This document shows, in pieces, positions 10,387 to 21,170 of a stretch of DNA of 64,000 nt (positions are counted from its first letter, which is position 1; each line of letters opens with the position of its first letter). Both the position numbers and the translations under genes were made by a program. Origin of the DNA: Clavaria fumosa (Eukaryota > Basidiomycota > Agaricomycetes > Agaricales > Clavariaceae). The notes under the pieces were generated by a model. That model did not search any database, was not told where the DNA came from, and saw nothing but the letters and a program-made list of their open reading frames with translations. The DNA is taken from NCBI GenBank assembly GCA_951802425.1, contig OX637802.1, positions 3,286,001-3,350,000 on the forward strand, given 5' to 3'.

Positions 10387-13300
10387 GCAGCCCAGAGAGC
10401 ATAGTACGACTCTCCAGCTGCTCCGACTCCGATCGTATGGAACCGATACTCAATACCCTTTCCTTTCATCATTCTCTTTCCCTTCTTGCCTCCTCTCCTT
10501 CTATTTCGTCTCCATTCAAAGCTATGATAGACTCCGGTGCTGAACTTTGTTTCATTGACACCAAATTTGCTTCTCGCTTCCGTCTTCCGAAAACTCTGGT
10601 GACCCCTCGGGAGGTCGTTTTTATTAACGGGACCACCTCCGTATGGGTTACCGAAGCAGTCTGGTTATCCATTCGGCTCTCCGCCATGGATCCGACCGAC
10701 GTCTTGTGTGTAGTTACCGATCTTGATCCCTCTAGTGATGTGATCTTGGGAATGAATTGGCTGTTCCAAAACAACCCACTGGTTGACTGGATTACTGGCC
10801 AGATAAAGCCCAGACCATCTACGAAAGAGGAGAAAACTCCGAAATCTGATCCAGAGGGTGCACCGGCCAGCACTCTCCACTCTGTCCCTCTGTCCACCTC
10901 TGTCCCTCTGTCTGTCTCCGCTCCGTGTGCTCTGGTTCAAATGTCGTCTGCAGCGACTCCCAACCAGACCCGGACTCTGTCTCCATCTCTGCCTCTGTCT
11001 CTGTCTTTGACCCAGTCTCTGACCTTTCCGTCTACTCCGTCTCTCCAGGAGACACCCAAAGTTTCTTTTGTGAATGCTGCCGCATTCGTCACGGCTTGTG
11101 GACTTCGCGGGTCCCAAGTCTTTGGCATGACGTTGTCGAGCGAGTCCGCGCGCGCGGCCTCCGCTTCATTCAACATCCCCGACACCACCCCCCAGGACCT
11201 CCTCTCCGTTCCGGAGGAGTACAGGGACTTCCCAGATGTCTTCAGTAAAAAGAAGGCAGATACCCTTGCTCCGCATCGACCATATGATTTAAAGATCAAC
11301 CTGCTGGATGGCCAATCCCCTCCGCCAGGTGCAGTCTACTCTCTGTCGCAGTCCGAACTCAGCGAACTCCGCGAGTTTTTGGACAAGCACCTCTGCATCG
11401 GATTTATCCGTCCAAGCCGTTCTCCACACGGAGCACCTGTGCTCTTTGTCCGGAAGAAGAACGGAATGCTCCGATTATGCGTTGATTTCCGTGGTCTCAA
11501 TAAATTGACCAAAAAAGACCGTTATCCGCTCCCGCTGACTAAAGATCTTCTCGACATTCCAGGAAAAGCCCGAATCTATACAAAACTCGACCTCTGACAC
11601 GCGTATCACCTGGTCCGTATCGCTGAGGGTGACGAATGGAAGACCGCATTCCGCACCCGATACGGATCCTTTGAATGGTGTGTGATGCCTTTCGGGCTCA
11701 CAAACGCGCCCGCCACATTCCAGCACTTTATGAACGACATATTCTCCGACCTTCTCGACACGTTCATGGTCATCTACCTCGACGACATCCTAATTTACTC
11801 CGAGGATCCGAAACAACACGTTGAGCACGTCCGAGAGGTACTCCGAAGGCTCCGGGAGCACAGTCTCTTCCTGAACCCAGCTAAGTGTGAATTTCACATC
11901 CACCCTATCGCTTTTCATTCCCGCACACTAGGCGTCTCCAAACTGAACTATGACACCCACGATAAGGAACTTCTCGCTATATTTGAGGTGTTTACCGCTT
12001 GGAGGCACTATCTCGAAGGTTCTGAAATTCCGGTCGACGTTGTTACTGACCACAAGAACCTAGAGTACTTCTCCACAGTCCGCCTGCTCACCCGGCGTCA
12101 AGCCAGGTGGTCGGAGTTCCTTTCCCAGTTCAACCTCGTGATCTGATTTCGCCCCGGGCACCTCGGAATGAAACCCGATGCGTTGACTAGACGTTGGGAC
12201 GTCTATCCCAAAGAGGGGGATAGCGACTATGCCCGCGTCAATCCGCAAAACCTCCAGCCGATGTTCTCCAGTGAACAATTGATATCGTCTCTCCGAGCTT
12301 CGTCGCTTTACGTACCTGCACTCCGTGCATCGTTTGTGATTGACGATCATCAACTCCAAGAGGACATCCGGTCTGGACTCTTGCTCGATCCTAGAAGACC
12401 TCCGCTCGAACTCTGCGGACCCTAAGTGGTCCATGGACGACGATGGACTTCTCCGCGAGTGCGGACGGATTTATGTACCGGACGTCAATGACCTCCGACT
12501 CTGCGTTTTACGCGCAAGACATGATCACCCGCTCACCAGACATTTCGGTCGGACCAAGACTACAGCCTTGGTCTTCAGGGATTATACCTGGCCGAAACTC
12601 CAAGGATTTGTATCGGACTTTTGCAAGTCTTGCACGACTTGTGGTAGGGCGAAAGCCCCTCGGCATAAGCCATATGGAACGCTCAAGCAGCTACCCATAC
12701 CCGAGAAACCGTGGAATTCCATTTCAATGGATTGCATCAAGCAACTCCCTGAGAGCTCCGGTTTTACTGCAATATTGGTGGTTGTTGATAGGTTTACGAA
12801 GCAGGGAATCTTCATCCCGACGACTGACGAAGTGAACTCCGCGGAGTTGGCTCGTCTATTCGTATTCCACGTCTTCTCGAAACATGGAGTTCCGTCGCAT
12901 GTCACCTCCGATCGCAGCTCTGAGTTCGTTTCCCATTTTTTTTGCTCGTTGGGTAAAGTCCTGGACATGACTTTACACTTCACCTCCAGATATCATCCAG
13001 AGGGCGACGGACAGACGGAGCAGACTAACCAGACGTTGGAACAATACCTCCGTTGTTACTGCAATTACCAGCAGGACAACTGGTCGCAGCTTCTACCCCT
13101 CGCCAAGTTTGCCTACAACAATGCCCCGAGCGCCACCACTGGGGTTTCTCCGTTCTTCGCGAACAAGGGTTATCATCCGAATATCTCGGTATTTCCCGAA
13201 CGCGAAGTAACTTCGGTCCATGCCCGAGAGCTCGCTGTAGACTTGGATCAGCTGCACCAAGAACTCCGTAACCAAATCGCCGAAGCACAGAGTCGCTATC

Positions 13301-13806
13301 AGGGTCCAGCGGACAAACGTCGGACTCCGGCACCAGAGTTTAAGGTTGGAAACCGAGTATACGTAAAGGCGAAGTTTTTCTGTACGACCAGACCCTCCAA
13401 AAAACTCTCCGACAAGTTCCTCGGACCTTTCGAAATCATCGGAGAGGCCGGTTCGCACTCCTTCATACTCCGACTCCCCGAGGCCATGCAAGCCATCCAC
13501 ACCATCTTCCACATTTCCATGCTGGAGCCAGTCACTCCGAATACAATTCCGAATCGTACCATCACCCTGCCTCCTCCAGTAGAGATCGATGGAGACTTAG
13601 AGCACGAAATCTCCGAAGTGCTCGACTCCAAGATCGACAAACGCCGCACCTGCAAACTCCTATACCTGGTGTGGTGGTCCGGATACGAAGGAACCGATGA
13701 GGAAACATCCTGGCTTCCCGCTACCGAACTTGTCCACGCCTCTGAGGCCGTTTCGGATTTCCACCAAGCTTATCCGAACAAGCCCGGACCTCTCAATACC
13801 CTCTAG
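10380..13806 (+). pseudogene. pol: Element C Pol: protease, RT, RNase H, integrase, chromodomain; broken
   Basis: After the frameshift site come an aspartic protease (MIDSGAELCFID), RT ([30 protein letters not shown]), RNase H and a retroviral-type integrase (HPLTRHFGRTKT; SMDCIKQLP; TSDRSSEF; CCHC-like HHCC finger), then a chromodomain ending near 13780 (YLVWWSGYEGTDEETSWLP). Damage: TGA at 11595-11597 in DL(R)HAYHLV and TGA at 12144-12146 in VI(R)FRPG, both expected from CGA; an in-frame deletion near 11905, where CEFH runs straight into [10 protein letters not shown] and about 130 RT/RNase H residues are missing; and a one-base shift near 12395. From 12340 on the integrase frame is intact to 13806. 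It could not support its own transposition. Confidence 0.93.
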
Positions 13807-14325
13807 ACCTTTCTCTGTTCACTCCAATACCCTGAAATTTCTCTTATACTTCTATTTACGTACATTTTCCATTCAATCCAATTCCGTCTCTTTTCTCCGT
13901 TCACTCCGATACCCCGAAATCTCTCTTATGCTTCTACTTACGTACATTTTCTGTTCTATACTACTCCATCTCTCGCTTCTCCATCTGATCTAAAAAATAA
14001 ATAAAATTTAAAAAAAAAATCCGTATTTCTGTCTCTCCGTCTCTCCATCTCTCCGTCTCTCTCTCTCTGTTCCTGCCTCCGAAAACTCCGAAAACTCTAA
14101 AAAACCTCCTTTCTTCTTATTCCTCTTCTCTGTAAACTCCGAACCTTTGATTTTTTCTCCCAAGTCCAACTCCAAACCTCTCTTCATCTTCTCCGTGTTG
14201 TCTTACTTTATTTTCCTTTCACTCCGCTTACTTTTCACTCAAGTTCAAAGATAAAAAAACTAAAATTTTATAGAAAAAAGAAGAAAAAAGAAACAATAAA
14301 TACGAGTATATAAAAATTTTATTTT
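13807..14325 (+). other. Element C 3' non-coding stretch, pyrimidine- and A-rich
   Basis: Downstream of the pol stop lies about 0.5 kb rich in CTCTCCGT-type pyrimidine repeats, with two similar segments around 13815-13900 (TTCTCTTATACTTCTATTTACG type) and poly-A tracts near 13990-14010 and 14250-14300. No sense gene is visible. It separates pol from the 3' end of the convergent antisense gene. Confidence 0.6.
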
Positions 14326-15309
14326 TTAGGCGGAGGGGGGCGAGCCGGGCAACGCCTGCAAAATTCCTTCGGGCTCCTTAAGCCCGGACTCTGCTCCCAC
14401 TTCTCCTGCCTCCGCCTCCGCCTCTTCCTCTGCCTCTTTCTCCAACCCCACCTCCTTTGCCTTTCCCTTCTCCTTCTCCTTCCCCATCACCTCCACCACC
14501 ATGTCCTCTGCCTCCGCTTCCTCCGCCTCTGCCCTCAGAACCTCTGCCTTCTCCTTCCTCACCTCCTCCGCTGCCTCCGCCTTCTCCGCCACCTCCATCC
14601 TCTTCCCCCACTTCTCCAAAATCCTGCGGAGAATCTTCCGATCCTCCGCCGCGGCCTCCGCCCTCCACTCCTCCATCGCAAACACCCCCCTCAGGACCAC
14701 GCTATGCGTGGCCTGCATCAAATTTTTAACCTCCTCCTCCATCCGCCAACCCCGCGGCACCCACATCTCCGCCCTATCCTCCTGAGACTCCGCGGACCGC
14801 TTGGTCCGCGTCCCCTTCGCCTTTTTCCACTCCGGCCTCTCCGCCTCTCCTCCTCCGCACTTCTGCTTCACCCCCGCACAGGCGTTGCAGGCCGTCCCCC
14901 GCCCCCCACTCGGCCACACACAGGCCACCCCCAACCTATGGCATTGCGCACACTCCGCACGATCCGCCTCCGTCTCCGGTGTCGGAGACCGCTTCCTCCC
15001 CGCCCCTTGCTCCCGCGCCACCTCCGCCGCCCTCCGCTTCGCCTCCACCGCCTTCGCCCTCTCCAGCTCCTCCCGCCGCACCCTATCCGCTGCCTCCCTC
15101 GCTTTCCGCTCCTCCTCCTCCCGCCTCCGTCGCTCCTCCTCCTCCCTCACCCTTTTCTCCCTCAACGCGTTAATTTTCTTCGTGAGGGCAGCGATCTCGG
15201 GGTCCTCGTCCACCGCGCGAGGTTGCGTGGGGGCGGCGACGACGGGTCATGGGTGAGGGCGGGAGGGGCGACTGGGCCCGGCTCCAGGCGTCGATTGCGT
15301 GTTGGACAT
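14326..15309 (-). pseudogene. Antisense accessory gene of element C: cysteine-rich, coiled-coil protein
   Basis: Read on the minus strand, ATG at 15309 gives MSNTQSTPGAGPSRPSRPHP, then an in-frame TGA at 15247-15249, then an unbroken frame of about 307 codons to TAA 14326-14328. The protein has a long charged helix (REEEERRRREEEERKARE type, residues about 40-95). A six-cysteine cluster (CAQCHRLGVACVWP, then CNACAGVKQKC) follows, resembling a zinc-binding module. A second acidic/basic coiled coil extends to the C terminus. I recall similar cysteine/coiled-coil proteins as abundant in agaricomycetes, without known function. It lies inside the retroelement, opposite to gag-pol and just before the 3' LTR. 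The TGA may be CGA decay. A single-Zn2Cys6-like regulator is one possible reading, but the cysteine spacing is not the Gal4 pattern. Confidence 0.7.
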
Positions 15310-15525
15310 GATAAGTTTTTTTGAAAGGAATTGCCCGTGTTAGGGGCGAGTGATGGGAGTGATGAGTTAAGGAAGAGAAAAGCGGAATGCGACGCACACA
15401 ATCGTTTTAACCCCCAAAAAAATTTCGGACTCTGATCGAAGTGCCGCGAAACTCCGGTGCTAACTTGATATGGGAGCCATGTGTTCACGCGGACTTTGGC
15501 CACAGGGTCTCAGGGGTTCGACCCT

Positions 15526-15538
15526 AAGAGGGGGATAC
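15526..15538 (+). promoter_or_regulatory. Polypurine tract of element C
   Basis: AAGAGGGGGATAC ends exactly at the 3' LTR start (15539). This is the expected position for the plus-strand primer in reverse transcription. Confidence 0.8.
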
Positions 15539-16263
15539 TGTTACGACCCCATCCGCTTGCATAAGCACTATCCCCACCCCGGACTCCGAGCTCCGTACCA
15601 ACTCCAATCCGCTCCGCCGTAACTCTGTACGCCCCACTCCGCATCTTCATCGGACTTTACTCCGCCGACCTTCAGACCATTCGGACTTCGTTCTAGAACC
15701 TTCTCCCTCCACCCCCTCATTCTGTTCACTACTGAGAGGATACCCTTGACCCATGGGAGTCGCTTTTGTTGTTGTTTCTTTGTTCCAAGAAAATTGCACA
15801 GGCACAAGTGGTGAAACTCTCCTAGTAATTTGATATGTACATTGTTTCACATTACTCCTATACTCTGTCCTTGCAGTATAAGTTTCCACCTGTATCTCCC
15901 TGCTCCTTAGTTGGAATATTAACATCTCTTGATCCTAAGAACATCTCTGAGCTTTCGTCCTCATCGTCCTCGATGTTCTCCACGTCATCCGATCAACTCC
16001 GACCAACTCCGACGGACTCCGATCAACTTCGGAGTTTTGACTTGTGTTCTGATCCTCCCTTAGGTATTGTTCTTGTTTGATAAATAGGGACACGTATATA
16101 CGTGGTGGCACAACACATACGTTGAGGCCGCAGTCCCATAAGTCTCTCTTCCTTGTGTTTACTTCTCCGTTTCTCCGATATCGGACTCCGACTGGACTCC
16201 GATAGAATATCTCCGCTCCGCTCCGCTAACCCCTTCGCCGCTAACTTTGTTAGGACCTTGACA
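15539..16263 (+). repeat. 3' LTR of element C (725 bp)
   Basis: Same length as the 5' LTR, with 15 substitutions. Thirteen fit C-to-T or G-to-A change at CpG, including two sites where one LTR reads TG and the other CA. The two others are A/C near 8578 and T/C near 8797 of the 5' copy. Confidence 0.95.
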
Positions 16264-16361
16264 GATACAGACAAACCGCTAACTGCCAATGTCTTGGATG
16301 CAGTACATAAATAAAGCCACGTGCGTTCGCGCAACGAGGTGCCACGTGCGGCCGCGCAACG

Positions 16362-16526
16362 AGGTGACATAAGGAGTGAAGAAACAAAGCAACAAAGCGA
16401 GAAAGTGAGATGACAAAGCGACGGAAATGAAGCATCAAAGCAAAGCGAGAAAGGGAAGCAATAAAGCGACAAAATAGCGGCAAGGCAAGAAAGTGAAACA
16501 ACAAAGCGAGAAAGCGAGAAAGCGTA
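16362..16526. repeat. Degenerate purine-rich simple repeat (AAAGCGAG type)
   Basis: Variants of AACAAAGCGAGAAAG recur without fixed period. On the minus strand this gives a serine/leucine-rich open frame that looks like a composition artefact. It lies between element C and the small gene at 16606. Confidence 0.7.
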
Positions 16527-16605
16527 GGCTAGAATATCAGCTAGGAACAGATCAGTTCCATTTCTTCTTCGGAACACAACAGACAACCCCAACACTCACC
16601 AGGAG

Positions 16606-17068
16606 ATGCCCACCTTGACGCCAACGGCCCAGCTCCCCCACACGACATTCAATGATGAGCTTCCCCCACTGGTTACTGCCCCATTGATTAACAACACACG
16701 CGAGTCAGCCGGCGCATATCGACGCCTCCGAAGTGTTGTGAGCAAACTGTGTAAAGCAAACACTCTAAGCATGCTTAGTATTTCACGAGGTCATGGGAAT
16801 ATACGCACAGAGGGAAGTAAACGATGCGTATAAGCGATACCAGTCTCTTCACATCACCGCACGTTCTGCCGAGCTACGATACCGTCATGCACTTCGTATG
16901 GCCTACCACTATCGGAAGCTGATGGTTGACATAAAACACGACATACGTCGGGCTCATCAGCAGGGGCGCACACTGCAGCAAATAGCTCGACATGGGATGC
17001 TTACCAGAGAGATGTGCCTCCCCGTAGAAGAGGCGTACGTGAATCCAGTATCCTCTGAACGTTCATGA
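16606..17068 (+). CDS. Small spliced hypothetical protein (about 136 aa)
   Basis: Exon 1 (16606-16737) starts at ATG and encodes MPTLTPTAQLPHTTFNDELP. A 52-nt intron, 16738-16789 (GTGAGC ... CACGAG), is in phase 0. Exon 2 (16790-17068) encodes a basic, helical stretch (REVNDAYKRYQSLHITARSA, YRHALRMAYHYRKLMVDIKH) and stops at TGA. I do not recognise the family. The start and the splice pair were chosen because they join the two frames without a stop; the donor is good and the acceptor weak. No signal peptide or membrane helix is present. Confidence 0.4.
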
Positions 17069-17477
17069 GGCTACATTCTTCGCAATACAGGGAACACAAT
17101 GTGGAGTCATGGAGAGGGCCATTTGCCAACCACTAACTGCAAGCGCTGGTACGAAGTGTAAGTGAGCACTGCCGTGTATGTAATGCCTGCCCGAAACTCA
17201 AATACTGCCAGTGCTCACCACAATCATTGCCCATGTCCCTGCCGCTAGGGTTTGTACAGCGGATATGCGTGTATTGTATGATTGAAGCGGCTGAAACGGC
17301 ACAATAATTTATGCGCCTGTTCGAGACTTTCAAGACTAGAGGCGTAACGGCGGTGCAGTGGCGAATGCTAGTAATTTATGCACCAGTTTGAGATGTCAGC
17401 AGTCGAAAAAGGATGTAAGACAAACCTTCATCGCCTGTCCCCAACATCAGTGTCGTCCGCAAGTCACCTATGCCGAT
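17069..17477. other. Intergenic; partial duplicate of the TIR start
   Basis: No gene is seen. From about 17430 a segment (CCTGTCCCCAACATCAGTG and following bases) repeats, with changes, the sequence at 17540-17600 inside the left TIR, so the left edge of the long-TIR unit contains a short tandem duplication. Confidence 0.5.
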
Positions 17478-17848
17478 GATGACTTGCGACGCTTTTCCGC
17501 ACATCGTCGGGCTAAGCCTTCGGGCGCTCATCATCGCCTGTCCCCAACGTTCTCAACATTCTCAACATCCCCAACATCAGTGCCGTACGCAGATGACGAC
17601 AATTTTGGTTTAGGATACTGACGACGCCGCTATTTTGATGCTTTTGCGCAATGCGCCTCATTATTGTTACATTTTCTGTGCTATCTATTGTATAAAGTAC
17701 GACGACGGTCAGCGGTTGAGGACTGTGCGATGATGTGGTTGGAAGCAAGAAGAAAAAAACATTACCAAACAAACCCCCCTGCTTGCTTACGCCCCACGCT
17801 TCGGTAACTGCCGAGTGCAGTACATATATGGAAACGCCATGTTCGCGT
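17478..17848 (+). repeat. Left long terminal inverted repeat
   Basis: Starts GATGACTTGCGACGC and ends at ATGTTCGCGT. It matches the reverse complement of 19997-20362. The left arm has an extra GTTCTCAACATTCTCAACAT-like insertion relative to the right arm. Confidence 0.85.
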
Positions 17849-18320
17849 ACCCACGCATTCAGATTCCAGTTTATTCCTAATATTCGGTCTGGCCTTCCAA
17901 GTATCGAGAGGGCTCACCCATGTTAACCCCGTGTTCCCACGCCTGTCACTGCCATCATGCGCCCGCCCACCGTCCTGAACCTTCGTGCTCATCGTCCCCA
18001 ACAACGAGCTCAATCATTTGTCAATATCTTGTCAAGAATATATATTTTGATTCGGTTCTTTTTCATACATGCTTTAAATACATGTCTGCTTCATTATACA
18101 ATCCTTCATGGACATTGTCACTGCCCACCACTGTGACCGCTTGGCATCGGGGAAGGGCATTGGTGCACTGCGCCTGCAGGTGGCTGCGGTAATGATGAGA
18201 ATGAGTATGATTATGGGCGGCAGTGGCTATGATAACGGTGGTCCTCTCCCGTGAGTCCATTTTTCATTCAAAACAATTTTTTACTCCAGAGTATATACTT
18301 TTAAATATTCGTATCCACAG

Positions 18321-18545
18321 ATCATGGGTCTAGCCATCCCACATCAACCCTTCTTGCCCTCAGTTCTCTCGATAAGACGTACTCCCTCCACGAATTATTT
18401 GCCAACAAGCTGATCTTCCGCTCAGTCGCATCCGACAAGCCGTTCACATCCTTAGCTGTGCATCCAGACGGCGCACTCCTCGGGCTCGGCGGCATGCCAT
18501 CATCGACGATCCACCATCTCTCTCGGCGACTCTTTCAAGGTGAAC
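18321..18545 (+). pseudogene. prp19: Captured fragment of the splicing-factor gene prp19 (WD40 region)
   Basis: After an acceptor-like CCACAG (18315-18320) the frame reads HPTSTLLALSSLDKTYSLHE and further on FTSLAVHPDGALLGLGG followed by PSSTIHHL. This is very close to the C-terminal WD40 repeats of fungal Prp19, the ubiquitin ligase of the NineTeen spliceosome complex. Only about 70 codons are present, with no U-box, coiled coil or remaining propeller blades, and the frame is lost just after. It is a gene fragment inside the long-TIR unit, not a working gene. Confidence 0.75.
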
Positions 18546-19194
18546 AAGGTGGTGTACGATTCGTGCGCGCAGTTGTTTGGCGTAGGCGGGAACAAGGGAC
18601 AAGCAGGTCAGGTTCCAGGAGGGTGGAGAGATTACTGACTTTGTCTTTTGTTGCGAGAGCGCGAGGAAAATATGGGGTGCGGATGGAGGATTCAGAGAGC
18701 AGCAATGTCTTGAGTCGTTTTGGTCGGCGGCCTCTCCTGGTTTACAATAGTATCATCAATCCTTGTTTTTGCTTCGTTCATTTCAGCTGTTCATGTATGT
18801 CAACTGTCTCTGCCTCAGGCGCCTCCAGTACCTCTGGCTCCAAGACTGAAAGCAATGGACAACTTTTGGTCATCTAAAAAATTGCAGCTGAACTGATAAC
18901 AGACATGAACTTCGCGCCGTTCTCCTCATCATTGGCAACAACGACAAGCTTGTTCATGGCTGCTCCCGCCTGCCCTTGCTGCGCTGCTGCCATTCTCACT
19001 CCTCGCCCTACTGCCACCTCCGTTCCCCGCCCTGCTGCCGCCACTGCCACTCCCTGCCACTTGCCCAGCTGCCACCAATGGCCCAAGTCCCCGCCGTTGG
19101 TCAGCGACCACTGTCGGGGGCTTGCGCCATTGTTGCCGCATGCTGTTGCCTCTGCCGCAGCCACCATTGTTGTTATTGCCGTCGCTGGCTGCTG

Positions 19195-19720
19195 AAGCCG
19201 CTGGCCCCTGCAGCAGCAGCAGCAGCAGCAGCTGTCGTCGATCGTCATCGTCGGCCGCTGCTGCCGTCGTCGATCGTCGTCGTTGGCTGCTGGTGCGTCG
19301 TCATCGTCGGCCGCTGCTGGTGGGCCGTCGTCATCGTTAGCTGCTGGTGCGTCGTCATCGTCGGCCGCTGCTGCCGTCGTCAGTCGTCGTCGTTGGCTGC
19401 TGGTGCGTCGTCGTCGTCGTTGGCTGCTGGTGCGTCGTCATCGTCGGCCGCTGCTGCTGTCGTCGATCGTCGTCGTTGGCTGCTGGTGCGCCGTCGTCGT
19501 CGTTAGTTGCCGGTGCGTCGTCGTCGTCGTTAGCTGCTGGTGCGTCGTCGTCGTCGTCGGCCGCTGCTGCCAGTCTCACCGTCGGCCACTGCTGCCGTCG
19601 TCGGTCGTCATTGGCTGCTGGTGCGTCTCATCGTCGGCCACTGCTGCCGTCGTCGGTTGTCGTCTCCGTGGGCTGCAGGTGCGTCGTCGTCGTCGTCGGC
19701 TGCTGGTGATTGTCAGCTGC
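19195..19720. repeat. Compound trinucleotide repeat field (CTG/CGT/CAG)
   Basis: Blocks such as GTCGTCGTCGTTGGCTGCTG and GGCCGCTGCTGCCGTCGTC repeat in mosaic fashion. Long frames on both strands (serine-alanine, arginine or aspartate-rich) are by-products of the triplet repeat. Confidence 0.85.
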
Positions 19721-19996
19721 TGCAGCCGTCGCCGGCCCGTGTAGCAGGTATTGTCATTCTGTCGTTGTTGTCGCCGCACGCTGCTGTTGTTCCCGCTGTC
19801 GTTGCCACGAATTGGACTGAAAAATGATAGGTCGAGGGGAGAAGGGATGGGGACGAACCGTTGCTGCCAGCTGCTGCTGCTACTATGCCTTGCTGTAGGT
19901 GAAGTGCAGCGCAAGCACGACTCGGAAGGCGCTCACTGACCTGTGTCATCTCGAGCACCTCGCGCGTGAAGAGTGGTGGTGTGACCCAGACCGTCG

Positions 19997-20362
19997 ACGC
20001 GAACATGGCGTTTCCATATGTGTGCGGCAGTTACCGAAGCGTGGGGCGTAAGTAAGCAGGGGGGGTTGTTTGGTAATGTTTTTTTCTTCTCGCTTCCAAC
20101 CACATCATCGCGCAATCCTCAACCGCTGACCGTCGTCGGCATACTTTATACCAGCCAGTTAATAGATAGCATAGAAAATGTAACAATAATGAGGCGCATT
20201 GCACAAAAGCATCAAAATAGCGGTGTCGTCAGTATCCTAAACCAAAATTGTTGTCATCTGCGTACGGCACTGATGTTGGGGATGTTGGGGATGTTGGGGA
20301 CAGGCAATGATGAGTGCCCGAAGGCTTAGCCCGACGATGTGCGGAAAGCATCGCAAGTCATC
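19997..20362 (-). repeat. Right long terminal inverted repeat
   Basis: Reverse complement of the left arm. It carries an extra segment around 20148-20168 and a triplicated GGGGATGTT motif near 20278-20297 relative to the left arm. Confidence 0.85.
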
Positions 20363-20380
20363 GGGTTCAACTAGCACACT

Positions 20381-20498
20381 ATGGCACTCAAATACACGAC
20401 TTCACCATGCCTCAAGTTTGTCGTGCTCGACGTCTATGTATGACACTCAATTACACGACTTCACCATGCCTCAAGTTTGTCGCACTCGATGTCCATTT
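20381..20498. repeat. Two-copy tandem repeat, 59-bp unit
   Basis: Units start at 20381 and 20440 and share CACGACTTCACCATGCCTCA and TTTGTCG. It lies just outside the right TIR. Confidence 0.85.
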
Positions 20499-20530
20499 TA
20501 TCAGCCTATCCAATCTAAACGTCCATCTGG

Positions 20531-21170
20531 TCAACAATCCACGCTTTCTCCCTCACTGCCCTCACCACCCGCCGCATTCTGGACATCATATTCCTGCTCT
20601 TCGTCAGCATCGTTGCTATCTTCGTCACCTGAGGTCGCTTTATCAGTCCGACGGCGCCTCTTCGCCTGTTCCGGTGCTCTGGGCAGTAGTCGTCTCTTAC
20701 GTGAGTTGCTTTTCCTGTGATTACTGAGATATTGTTTGACCAGTTCGGCTGTAGCCCAGTCATTCTGAAAATATGAAAGATGGGGTTGAAGGCGACGTGC
20801 CTACGTGGATGACTTAAGTCATGATTGTCTACGATATCCCTTGCTTACCATCTTGAATAAGTCTCCCAGGTCCTTGGTGGGTTGGCGACAATATGCGAGC
20901 TGCAGGTCAAGACGGACTTGATGCACAAGGTCGCGTACGGTTGACTGCTCCAAAATGTTAGTAGGTGCCGAAGAAATTATGCATTGGCATGACAAGTGGA
21001 AAGCAGGGAGCTACTTCCATCTTAGCACAAGCCCTCTACTCCAGTGGCACTCCTTTGCATCTATCTCTGAGCCAGGGAAGACTGGATTCTCGTTCATCAT
21101 CTCCAACTCAGGTGACTGGACAGGCAGGATTATCGCTGCGTTTCTGGCTGCACAATAAGGTGGAACACGC
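20531..21170 (-). CDS. C-terminal exons of an unrecognised spliced gene
   Basis: On the minus strand the last exon (20531-20764) reads NDWATAELVKQYLSNHRKSN, then a basic stretch (RKRRLLPRAPEQAKRRRR) and an acidic tail (SGDEDSNDADEEQEYDVQ) before TGA at 20531-20533. An 84-nt intron (20765-20848, GTAAGC ... TTTTCAG) joins it in phase 0 to an exon from 20849 up to about 20950 (VRDLVHQVRLDLQLAYCRQP, TKDLGDLFKM). Further sequence to about 21170 (SPELEMMNENPVFPGSEIDA) may be another exon, but a stop lies between. The basic-then-acidic tail suggests a nuclear protein. I do not recognise the family. The N-terminal part is missing, so it may be a truncated copy. Confidence 0.5.

Larger units (their letters stand above)
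8446..16263 (+). mobile_element. Ty3 (Metaviridae) chromovirus, element C, with both LTRs
   Basis: Two direct 725-bp LTRs (8446-9170 and 15539-16263) bound the element, and the 5-bp duplication GATAC flanks it at 8441-8445 and 16264-16268. Internal order is gag, protease, reverse transcriptase, RNase H, integrase with chromodomain, then a 1.7-kb 3' region holding an antisense gene. The LTRs differ at 15 nucleotides, 13 of which are CpG-type transitions. Pol has two in-frame stops, one frameshift and a deletion of part of RT/RNase H, so the copy is not autonomous. Confidence 0.95.
17478..20362. mobile_element. Long-TIR (Pack-MULE-like) unit carrying a Prp19 fragment
   Basis: Two inverted arms of about 370 bp (17478-17848 and 19997-20362) are closely similar, with a few indels, and enclose 2.1 kb. 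The interior has no transposase. It has an exon-sized piece of a splicing-factor gene (18321-18545) and a trinucleotide repeat field. Long TIRs around captured host-gene fragments are the hallmark of Pack-MULE elements. The outer ends both read GATGACTTGCGA going inward, but the flanks (CTATGCCGAT on the left, GGGTTCAACT on the right) show no 8-10 bp duplication, so the class assignment is inference. A large inverted duplication is the alternative. Confidence 0.55.

Noticed and set aside
14378..15324. Plus-strand proline/serine-rich frames opposite the antisense gene of element C
   Set aside because: Low-complexity shadows of the E/A/R-rich coiled-coil gene on the minus strand.
15500..15530. 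tRNA gene suggested by GGTTCGACCC
   Set aside because: Only a T-arm-like string; no acceptor, D or anticodon arms could be fitted, and it lies in the 3' leader of element C.
18870..19915. Long frames of alanine/serine, arginine or aspartate runs
   Set aside because: They are by-products of the CTG/CGT trinucleotide repeat, without domains or splice support.
17468..20372. Target-site duplication for the long-TIR unit
   Set aside because: The ten bases outside each arm do not match, and the left edge has an extra partial duplication that blurs the border.
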